Of a stretch of 64,000 bases of DNA, positions 57,417 to 64,000 are shown piece by piece (position 1 is the stretch's first letter; every line of letters starts with the position of its first letter). This DNA comes from Burkholderia sp. GAS332 (GTDB lineage Bacteria > Pseudomonadota > Gammaproteobacteria > Burkholderiales > Burkholderiaceae): NCBI GenBank assembly GCA_900142905.1, contig FSRV01000002.1, positions 3,534,001 through 3,598,000 on the forward strand, given 5' to 3'. The notes beneath the pieces are model-generated. The model saw nothing but the letters and a program-made list of their open reading frames with translations. It was not told the DNA's origin and did no database searches. Made by a program: the position numbers and the translations under genes.

Positions 57417-59222
57417 CTATTGAACAGGCGACACCGCTTTGCAAACGGCCATCGTCAAAGTCGTCGGATCCGATGTCTTTGTGGTGCACAGTGGCGTGGT
57501 CGGGCTTGCGCTAGGCGACATCGTCACCGAGGCCGAGTTCGCCAGACGCGCCGTCGATCCCGCCGGTAATGTCCCGTAGCAAATACTTGGATCAGCCTGT
57601 AACTCCGATTCCGACGCCAGCTGGAAACCGGATGGGCATGTTTCTGCGGCACTGGACAAAATCATGGTCGTAAGAAAACGGTTCCCTTCGGCTACGCCAT
57701 TGTTACAGAACGTATAAACAGGCTTTTGCGGAGGTGCCTCCGCCCAGACACTGCAAGTCTCCGCATTAAACCAGCCGTCGGCCAAACCAATTACGTTTGA
57801 ACCGCTCGGCGAGTGATAGAGCAAATTACACAAAGCTGTTTTATTCGCCATCGCCTGCTGAACGTTGACGGCCGCATAACGATCCCAACATACCGCACCT
57901 TCAGGGGAAGAAGAGGAAACGACAACCTCAGGTGTCGTATATGAGATTTTCTTACATAAAGAGCTTTGGGTTTGATTGGTACTTTTCGATATTACGCATG
58001 GGAGACGCTCGCTTCCAGATACAATATTTTCGCCATCCAGCCTGGCAACACTATATATGTCCAACTGTGCGAAGCAAATACTAGAATTTATTTCAACGTC
58101 CTCTGCAGTCGCAAACCTGTAGCCCGACGGACACGCAGGCACTGGATTATCCGTTTCAAATACATCTCTGCCGGATGGCGCGCATATTTCACCAGTTGTA
58201 TATTGAGTATCTGGGGTCGCTATCACCATACAGGTCGAGTCCGCACTTTTCAGAAGATACCCCTCTCTAACGCGAAGTTTATCATCAACCTGCATACGAC
58301 TGCATATACTTTTATTATAAATTTCAGCAATGCTCTCCGGGATCTCCTCCTTATCGCGATCGCACTCGCGCTGAGTACCGTGATCGTACAGGAAGGTTAT
58401 TGATGCGTCGAAATCCTCGTGCTGATTAAAAGCTCTATCTCCCTCGAGACACGATCCACCACACAATGTCGAACCCAGCGCCGCCAAATATCCTGTGTAG
58501 TATGCATAGTCCATGTTTCCATTATCGAATGGGATACACTGCTCGCCACCAGATTGCGCACCTTGCTGTATATAACCCGTTGGTGGTCGTCCACAATTCG
58601 TAAATTCAACCCACGGCATTTCATTCCATGCCGCATGCCCGACAGGAAAATGCGCGAGTTCCGGCTGAGACGCAGCGGGCGGTAGCGTGAACGCAATATG
58701 GTTCGGATTGTATTCGGGGTTAGGCGTCATGGGTGTGGCCGGCGGTTCGGCTACTGAGCGCCATCCGACAACTTGATACCAGTGTATCCGCCCCATCGCA
58801 GCCCATTCGTTTTCCTGCCGGATGATCGGATCCAGGAATCGGCCCAAGCTGGCGTTGACATCGACAAAATTTGCAGTTGGACGAATTGTGTAGACATAGC
58901 CGCTACGGAACCCGCCGCCCTGATCCCACAACCAGCGGTATCCCCGCATGAAATCGGTCGTCGTAGCGACATAGCCTGAGTAGTCGTTCTGGGGCCCCGC
59001 ATGTCCGGTCGCATGATTGTAGAGACTGAGGTCGACAATCGTTCCCGGTCGCGAAGCATCAACGCCCCTCGCAATAAATCCCCCGGTTCGCCTCACCTCA
59101 TTGGGCGCACGCGTGTCAGCCCGATAGACAAACTCGGGAATTTGCGCCGGCTGGGCAGAAGTATTTCTGGCAGCTCCAAAAAATATCAAAAAAATAATCA
59201 CAAAAAACGAAAGGAATCTCAT
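57417..59222 (-). CDS. cholera-toxin A1-like secreted ADP-ribosyltransferase with Cys-rich repeats
   Basis: Secreted protein of 601 residues, signal peptide 1-23 (MRFLSFFVIIFLIFFG, TSA-Q). Residues 30-210 resemble cholera/heat-labile enterotoxin A1. FVYRADTRAPNEV gives R34 (CTA R7). SLYNHATG and SGYVATTT follow, the latter replacing the STS motif. YVYTIRPTANFVDVN is next, then QENEW with the ExE pair E137/E139 (CTA E110/E112), YQVVGWRSV, and HFPVGHAAWNEMPWVEF before C210. C210 and C229 are placed like the CTA1-CTA2 disulfide. Residues 230-601 are unlike CTA2: Cys-rich, with two CPSG repeats (364 and 529). The DNA is AT-richer than its neighbours. It follows the 209-residue secreted protein by 29 bases, with a GGAG site. 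Toxin activity is inferred. Confidence 0.82.
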   Translation of the reverse strand: MRFLSFFVIIFLIFFGAARNTSAQPAQIPEFVYRADTRAPNEVRRTGGFIARGVDASRPGTIVDLSLYNHATGHAGPQNDYSGYVATTTDFMRGYRWLWDQGGGFRSGYVYTIRPTANFVDVNASLGRFLDPIIRQENEWAAMGRIHWYQVVGWRSVAEPPATPMTPNPEYNPNHIAFTLPPAASQPELAHFPVGHAAWNEMPWVEFTNCGRPPTGYIQQGAQSGGEQCIPFDNGNMDYAYYTGYLAALGSTLCGGSCLEGDRAFNQHEDFDASITFLYDHGTQRECDRDKEEIPESIAEIYNKSICSRMQVDDKLRVREGYLLKSADSTCMVIATPDTQYTTGEICAPSGRDVFETDNPVPACPSGYRFATAEDVEINSSICFAQLDIYSVARLDGENIVSGSERLPCVISKSTNQTQSSLCKKISYTTPEVVVSSSSPEGAVCWDRYAAVNVQQAMANKTALCNLLYHSPSGSNVIGLADGWFNAETCSVWAEAPPQKPVYTFCNNGVAEGNRFLTTMILSSAAETCPSGFQLASESELQADPSICYGTLPAGSTARLANSASVTMSPSASPTTPLCTTKTSDPTTLTMAVCKAVSPVQ

Positions 59223-59251
59223 GACATCACTCCATTCAGATGTTCATTTGA

Positions 59252-59881
59252 TTACTGTGGATACAAGATTCCCTCGGTGTTCAACATCAGGTAAGTCTCT
59301 GAGACTCTTATTGTCTGGTTATCGACATGGGAACCAATCCCAATCGGAATACCACTTGTTATCGGGTCAAAAAATCTTACCGATATCACATTTGGCTTGC
59401 TACATACTCGATAAGCCACCGACACGTTTGCATTCTGAACATTAGTGGTAGCAAGATCTGTGTACTGAGTAGTTATTTCGTAAACGTATCCTGTAGTCGG
59501 ATTTAAAAATGCGTCAGAAGAAGATGTTTGATGAGCCACACAAGGCTGTAGAGCTGTCGACAAAAAGACGTAGAAACTGGATTTCGGATCGTTTTTATCT
59601 CTTAATTCGATGCCATATTTGTAAAAACTCCATGGAGCGGCACCGCCACCTTCCGCCCAAAATCGCGGATTTAATACTACATTGCCACCCAGTGCCGCCA
59701 AGGGAGCCCAGCTGCTTCCATTGTAGTATGTGACGTTGTATCGCTGCGACACCATATCCGTAATATCAACATCTGCTGACAGCGAAGGTCCTGCCGCGTT
59801 GGCATCGAGCATACCAGTGACTGAAGCGAAGAAAAATGAACATAATCCCGTCGCTGCCATGCACTTCAGATTCGACTTCAT
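59252..59881 (-). CDS. secreted partner protein of the putative toxin, unknown family
   Basis: 209 residues from the ATG at 59881, chosen for the GAGGTGG site before it; a start 12 codons upstream lacks one. Signal peptide about 1-31 (GLCSFFFASVTGM, ending ANA-A). The mature protein of about 178 residues is beta-rich in look, rich in Ser/Thr/Tyr/Asn, with two Cys (LQPCVAHQ and YRVCSKP) that could form one disulfide. I do not recognise the family. It is too long for a plain AB5 B subunit, but its position directly before the toxin A-like gene, same strand and 29 bases apart, makes a binding, secretion or immunity partner plausible. AT-richer than the surroundings. Confidence 0.7.
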   Translation of the reverse strand: MKSNLKCMAATGLCSFFFASVTGMLDANAAGPSLSADVDITDMVSQRYNVTYYNGSSWAPLAALGGNVVLNPRFWAEGGGAAPWSFYKYGIELRDKNDPKSSFYVFLSTALQPCVAHQTSSSDAFLNPTTGYVYEITTQYTDLATTNVQNANVSVAYRVCSKPNVISVRFFDPITSGIPIGIGSHVDNQTIRVSETYLMLNTEGILYPQ

Positions 59882-60164
59882 TTCCACCACCTCGCTTTTC
59901 AACAAAAAACACACCAACCACCCTAATCACCATTTAAGTGACAAAAATAAACTCCGCAGCGTAGTACTGCTTTTCAGCCACAAGCAAAGCAGGCACACGG
60001 CGGCAATTTAGCGATGGGGAAGCGATCTACGAATTTGTGGATTTATTGTGCGCCTTAGGGCGTCGGAATTGGCGCGACGGATCGACTCAGATATGAAGAG
60101 AGAAGTTGCAGCACCCATGATGCGTGAAGCACCACGCGCTTAATGAGGACAAAGACGCTTTTCT
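59882..60164. other. AT-rich region upstream of the toxin operon
   Basis: About 280 bases between the toxin operon start and the gltA terminator. AT-rich next to the operon (59885-60010). No gene seen. The toxin operon promoter should lie here on the minus strand, but no single promoter stands out. Confidence 0.5.
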
Positions 60165-60196
60165 AAAAAAAGCCCCGGCAACTGCCGGGGCTTTTT
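60165..60196. terminator. bidirectional intrinsic terminator after gltA
   Basis: AAAGCCCCGGCA / TGCCGGGGCTTT, perfect stem with a 2-base loop, flanked by an A-run and a T-run, so it works on both strands. It lies about 24 bases after the gltA stop and also insulates the toxin operon. Confidence 0.92.
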
Positions 60197-60219
60197 CAAT
60201 CCTGCTAGACCACAATCGA

Positions 60220-61521
60220 TCAACGTTGCGCAATCGGCTTCGCTTCACGCGGCGTATCGCCGACGAACAACTGACGCGGACGGCCAATCTTCTGTTCCGG
60301 ATCGGCGATCATTTCGTTCCACTGTGCAATCCAGCCGACCGTACGTGCCATCGCGAAGATACACGTGAACATCGAGGTCGGGATGCCCAGCGCGCGTTGC
60401 ACGATGCCCGAGTAGAAGTCGACGTTCGGGTACAGCTTGCGCGACACGAAGTATTCGTCTTCCAGCGCGATCTTTTCCAGTGCCATGGCCAGCTTGAACA
60501 GCGGGTCGTCGTGCAGGCCCAGCTCTTCCAGCACTTCGTGGCAGGTTTCGCGCATCAGCTTCGCACGCGGATCGTAGTTCTTGTAGACGCGGTGACCGAA
60601 GCCCATCAGCTTCACGCCCGAGTTCTTGTCCTTCACCTGCTTGATGAACTCAGGAATGTTGTCGACCGAGCCGATTTCTTCCAGCATGTTCAGTGCGGCT
60701 TCGTTCGCACCACCGTGCGCCGGGCCCCACAGACAAGCGATACCCGCTGCGATACACGCGAACGGGTTAGCGCCCGACGAACCCGCCAGACGAACCGTCG
60801 AGGTCGACGCATTCTGTTCGTGGTCAGCGTGCAGGATCAGGATACGGTCGAGCGCGCGCACCAGCACGTCGTTGACCTTGTACTCTTCGCACGGGTTCGA
60901 GAACATCATGTGCATGAAGTTCGCGCTGTACGACAGGTCGTTCTTCGGGTACGCAAACGGCTGGCCAATGCTGTACTTGTACGCCATCGCCACCAGCGTC
61001 GGCAGCTTCGCGATCATGCGAATAGCCGACACGTCGCGGTGACGCGGGTTATTGATGTCGAGCGAGTCGTGATAGAAGGCCGACAGTGCGCCGACTGCCG
61101 CGACCAGGATCGCCATCGGGTGTGCGTCACGACGGAAGCCACGGAAGAAGAAGTGCATCTGCTCGTGCACCATCGTGTGCTTCGTGACGGTGTCGACGAA
61201 TTCCTTCTTCTGCGCTTCATTCGGCAGTTCGCCCTTCAGCAGCAGGTAGCAGGTTTCGAGGAAGTCAGCGTTTTCCGCGAGGTTGTCGATCGGGTAGCCG
61301 CGGTACAGCAGCTCGCCCTTGTCGCCGTCGATGTAGGTGATCGCCGAATTGCACGCCGCCGTCGACATAAAGCCCGGGTCGTACGTGAACTTGCCGGTCT
61401 GGCCGTACAGTTTGCGGATGTCGATCACGTCCGGGCCGAGAGTGCCCTTGTAAATCGGCATTTCAACGCTCGGCGAATTGTCGCTGAACGATAGCGTGGC
61501 TTTAACATCTGACGGGGTCAT
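60220..61521 (-). CDS. gltA: citrate synthase (type II)
   Basis: Hexameric type II citrate synthase (433 residues), acetyl-CoA + oxaloacetate to citrate. Catalytic blocks: [15 protein letters not shown] (His), [15 protein letters not shown] (His) and the final Asp in [22 protein letters not shown] at 61521. Ends the sdhA-sdhB-sdhE-gltA series, about 90 bases after sdhE. Confidence 0.97.
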   Translation of the reverse strand: MTPSDVKATLSFSDNSPSVEMPIYKGTLGPDVIDIRKLYGQTGKFTYDPGFMSTAACNSAITYIDGDKGELLYRGYPIDNLAENADFLETCYLLLKGELPNEAQKKEFVDTVTKHTMVHEQMHFFFRGFRRDAHPMAILVAAVGALSAFYHDSLDINNPRHRDVSAIRMIAKLPTLVAMAYKYSIGQPFAYPKNDLSYSANFMHMMFSNPCEEYKVNDVLVRALDRILILHADHEQNASTSTVRLAGSSGANPFACIAAGIACLWGPAHGGANEAALNMLEEIGSVDNIPEFIKQVKDKNSGVKLMGFGHRVYKNYDPRAKLMRETCHEVLEELGLHDDPLFKLAMALEKIALEDEYFVSRKLYPNVDFYSGIVQRALGIPTSMFTCIFAMARTVGWIAQWNEMIADPEQKIGRPRQLFVGDTPREAKPIAQR

Positions 61522-61613
61522 AGCACATCCTCAATCGAAGTATGGAAACAGGGTTTCGATAATTTGCACGCCTGGGAACAACGGACAAGCGGCGCCCAAC
61601 AAGTTCGCGGCGC

Positions 61614-61889
61614 TCAAGCGTTGCGCAACAGCTCCAGCACCCGGATCACATCCGGGTCGGCAAGTTCGCCTTCCGGTTCCTTGCGCACGAGCAGCAAGTC
61701 CATCAGGTCGTTATCGCTCAGCTCGAGCAGGCGCGTGAGAGCGCCCACATCGGCATCGCTGAGGTCATGCTCATATCGGCTGAAAAAACGTTCAAAGATC
61801 AGATCGTTTTCCAGCAGGCCCCGCCGCGCGCGCCAGCGAAGGCGCGCGCGGCGGAGAGGGTCGGACTGATGCGATGTTTCAGTATTCAT
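61614..61889 (-). CDS. sdhE: succinate dehydrogenase assembly factor SdhE
   Basis: FAD assembly factor 2 (SdhE/Sdh5, 91 residues), which helps attach FAD covalently to SdhA. The RGxxE motif is visible (ARRGLLENDLIF), as is the following FFSRYEHDLSDADVGALTRLLELSDNDLMDLLL. It starts one base after the sdhB stop, so it is surely in the sdh operon. Confidence 0.93.
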   Translation of the reverse strand: MNTETSHQSDPLRRARLRWRARRGLLENDLIFERFFSRYEHDLSDADVGALTRLLELSDNDLMDLLLVRKEPEGELADPDVIRVLELLRNA

Positions 61890-61890
61890 C

Positions 61891-62595
61891 CTAGACTGCG
61901 CGGCGAACCATCAATTCCTTGATCTTGCCAATCGCCTTGGTCGGGTTCAAGCCCTTCGGGCAGACGTCGACGCAATTCATGATCGTATGGCAACGGAACA
62001 GACGGTACGGATCTTCCAGGTTGTCGAGGCGTTCACCCGTCGCTTCGTCGCGGCTGTCCGCGATGAAACGATAGGCTTGCAACAAACCAGCCGGGCCCAC
62101 GAACTTGTCCGGATTCCACCAGAAGCTCGGGCACGAGGTCGAGCAGCTAGCGCACAGAATACATTCGTACAGGCCGTCGAGCTCGTCGCGTTCTTCCGGC
62201 GACTGCAGACGTTCCTTTTCCGGCGGCGGCGTGTCGTTGATCAGGTACGGCTTGATCGAATGGTACTGGTTGAAGAACTGCGTGAAGTCGCAGATCAGGT
62301 CGCGCACGACGGGCAGGCCCGGCAGCGGGCGCAGCACGATCTTCTGCGGCAGGTCGTTCATGTTCTGCAAGCAGGCCAGACCGTTCTTGCCGTTGATGTT
62401 CATTGCGTCCGAACCGCACACGCCTTCGCGGCACGAACGGCGGAACGACAAGGTTTCGTCCATCGCCTTCAGCTTGAGCAGCGCGTCGAGCAGCATGCGT
62501 TCGTGCGAGTCGATTTCGATCTCGTACGTTTGCATGCGCGGCGCTGCGTCCTTATCCGGGTCGTAGCGGTAAATTTCAAATGTACGCTTAGCCAT
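61891..62595 (-). CDS. sdhB: succinate dehydrogenase iron-sulfur subunit
   Basis: Iron-sulfur subunit (234 residues) of complex II. The 2Fe-2S loop is [21 protein letters not shown]; the 4Fe-4S and 3Fe-4S sites are in [16 protein letters not shown] and [14 protein letters not shown]. Passes electrons from SdhA flavin to quinone. Good AAGGAAT site; 24 bases after sdhA. Confidence 0.97.
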   Translation of the reverse strand: MAKRTFEIYRYDPDKDAAPRMQTYEIEIDSHERMLLDALLKLKAMDETLSFRRSCREGVCGSDAMNINGKNGLACLQNMNDLPQKIVLRPLPGLPVVRDLICDFTQFFNQYHSIKPYLINDTPPPEKERLQSPEERDELDGLYECILCASCSTSCPSFWWNPDKFVGPAGLLQAYRFIADSRDEATGERLDNLEDPYRLFRCHTIMNCVDVCPKGLNPTKAIGKIKELMVRRAV

Positions 62596-62619
62596 TTCTG
62601 AATTCCTTTGACTTGTGCC

Positions 62620-64000
62620 TTAGAAGGTACGCGCTTTCGGCGGTACCGATTCGACCGTCAGCGGTTGCATCTGAACCGGCTTGTAGTCGAGGCGATCGCC
62701 TTCGCTGAACCACAGCGTATGGCGCAGCCAGTTTTCGTCGTCGCGATGTTCGAAGTCGTCTTGCGCATGCGCGCCGCGGCTTTCCTTACGTGCTTCGGCG
62801 GAAACCATCGTGGCGCGTGCCACTTCGATCAGGTTCTCCACTTCCAACGCCTCAACACGTGCCGTGTTGAACACCTTCGACTTGTCTTTCAGATAGATGT
62901 TGTCGACACGTGCCGCCACGTCGCGAATCCGCTCGACGCCTTCGGCCAGCAGCTTCGACGTGCGGAACACGCCGGCGTGCGCCTGCATCGTGGAACGGAT
63001 CTCGGCCGCGACGGTTTGCGAGTATTCGCCCGACGTGGACTTGTCCAGCTTGTTCAGACGAGCCAGCGAGAAATCGCCCGCGTCGGCCGGCAGCGGTTTG
63101 TGCTCCTTGATTTCCCTCACGTGCTTGACGATGTGGTTACCGGCCGCGCGGCCGAACACCACCAGGTCGAGCAGCGAGTTCGTGCCGAGACGGTTTGCAC
63201 CGTGCACCGACACGCACGAGCATTCGCCCACTGCGTAGAAACCGTTGACGACTTCTTTGTGACCCTTCGACGTGCCAACGACCTGGCCGTTGATGTTCGT
63301 CGGAATACCACCCATCTGATAGTGGATGGTCGGCACAACCGGAATCGGCTCTTTAATACAATCGACGTTCGCGAACTTCATGGCGATTTCGCGGATCGAC
63401 GGCAGACGCTTCATGATCGTCTCGGCGCCGATGTGCGACAGGTCGAGCAGCACGTGGTCCTTGTTCGGACCCACGCCGCGGCCTTCCTTGATTTCCTGGT
63501 CCATCGAACGCGAAACGAAGTCGCGCGGCGCCAGATCCTTCAGCGTCGGCGCGTAGCGTTCCATGAAACGCTCGCCGTTCGAGTTACGCAGAATGCCGCC
63601 TTCGCCGCGCACACCTTCGGTAATCAGCACGCCCGCGCCGGCCACGCCGGTGGGGTGGAATTGCCAGAATTCCATGTCTTGCAGTGCGATACCCGAACGC
63701 GCAGCCATGCCGAGGCCGTCACCGGTGTTGATGAACGCGTTCGTGGATGCTGCGAAGATCCGGCCCGCGCCGCCCGTAGCGAACAGCGTGGTCTTGCCTT
63801 CGAGGATATAGACGTCGCCCGTTTCCATTTCCAGCGCGGTCACGCCAAGCACGTCGCCTTCGGCGTCGCGGATCAGATCCAGCGCCATCCATTCGACGAA
63901 GAACTGCGTCTTGGCAGCCACGTTTTGCTGGTACAGCGTGTGCAGCAGCGCGTGACCGGTACGGTCAGCGGCCGCGCAAGCGCGTTGCACCGGCTTTTCG
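62620..64000 (-). CDS. sdhA: succinate dehydrogenase flavoprotein subunit (5' end outside window)
   Basis: C-terminal about 460 of the usual about 590 residues; the start lies right of the window. Visible: the end of the FAD domain ([31 protein letters not shown]), the capping domain, [18 protein letters not shown], the [30 protein letters not shown] block and the helical C-terminus ending [11 protein letters not shown]. The enzyme oxidises succinate to fumarate. The last bases of the window read [14 protein letters not shown], still in frame. Confidence 0.96.
   Translation of the reverse strand, partial: EKPVQRACAAADRTGHALLHTLYQQNVAAKTQFFVEWMALDLIRDAEGDVLGVTALEMETGDVYILEGKTTLFATGGAGRIFAASTNAFINTGDGLGMAARSGIALQDMEFWQFHPTGVAGAGVLITEGVRGEGGILRNSNGERFMERYAPTLKDLAPRDFVSRSMDQEIKEGRGVGPNKDHVLLDLSHIGAETIMKRLPSIREIAMKFANVDCIKEPIPVVPTIHYQMGGIPTNINGQVVGTSKGHKEVVNGFYAVGECSCVSVHGANRLGTNSLLDLVVFGRAAGNHIVKHVREIKEHKPLPADAGDFSLARLNKLDKSTSGEYSQTVAAEIRSTMQAHAGVFRTSKLLAEGVERIRDVAARVDNIYLKDKSKVFNTARVEALEVENLIEVARATMVSAEARKESRGAHAQDDFEHRDDENWLRHTLWFSEGDRLDYKPVQMQPLTVESVPPKARTF

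Noticed and set aside
57966..58403. 145-residue plus-strand frame inside the toxin gene, a possible antisense immunity gene
   Set aside because: No ribosome site and no domain; it starts inside a clearly coding region with cysteine-spaced repeats on the other strand.

Overview
The window looks like a chromosome segment of a Burkholderiaceae member, most likely Paraburkholderia. The DNA is GC-rich, most genes have clear Burkholderia-type relatives, and the right half carries the block gltA, leuCDB, asd, fimV, truA, trpFBA, accD, folC, cvpA, purF, metZ that I know from the second replicon of Burkholderia genomes. The genus is an inference; no rRNA or marker gene is present to fix it.

Region 1 (1-9 kb) is accessory. 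It holds an ArgP-like LysR regulator, a basic Lys/Ala-rich secreted protein, a Xre/RES toxin-antitoxin pair with a palindrome in front of it, an ApaH-like phosphatase, a three-gene FAD-dependent sugar dehydrogenase (TAT-exported gamma subunit, GMC catalytic subunit with a CC-GNNNC Fe-S motif, tri-haem cytochrome c), and a DUF1345 membrane protein. A cluster of 24-25 bp tandem repeats able to form a hairpin lies inside the dehydrogenase operon.

Region 2 (9.2-27.6 kb) is one seven-gene alpha-glucan/trehalose cluster: glgE, a treS-maltokinase fusion, glgB, glgX, treZ, malQ, treY. TreS-Mak turns trehalose into maltose 1-phosphate, GlgE polymerises it, GlgB branches the product, and TreY/TreZ, GlgX and MalQ take glucan back to trehalose or trim it. 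The ADP-glucose enzymes glgC and glgA are not in the window. GlgE carries an extra N-terminal half that looks like a decayed GH13 domain.

Region 3 (27.7-34.9 kb) is mixed: a SnoaL-like protein divergent from a TetR regulator with a 17-bp operator between them, a DUF3299-like/M19 dipeptidase fusion with an internal TAT-lipoprotein signal, a TauE/SafE permease, a CNNM/CorC-type membrane protein, a degenerate histidine kinase, an FKBP and an AraC regulator.

Region 4 (35-54.4 kb, all minus strand) is the housekeeping block for methionine, purine, folate, tryptophan, fatty acid and leucine synthesis. It includes an orphan beta-class DNA methyltransferase between trpB and trpA and a small entericidin-like lipoprotein between leuD and leuC. 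Two hairpins in this block have T-tracts that face against the direction of the genes.

Region 5 (54.4-60.1 kb) separates leuC from gltA. Its right part (57.4-60.1 kb) is visibly AT-richer. It encodes a 601-residue secreted protein whose first about 210 residues match the A1 fragment of cholera toxin/heat-labile enterotoxin, and, just upstream in the same operon, a 209-residue secreted protein of unknown family. This putative two-component ADP-ribosylating toxin is the most novel system in the window.

Region 6 (60.2-64 kb) is gltA, sdhE, sdhB and the 3' part of sdhA, which runs off the window. No tRNA, rRNA, CRISPR array or transposase was seen.
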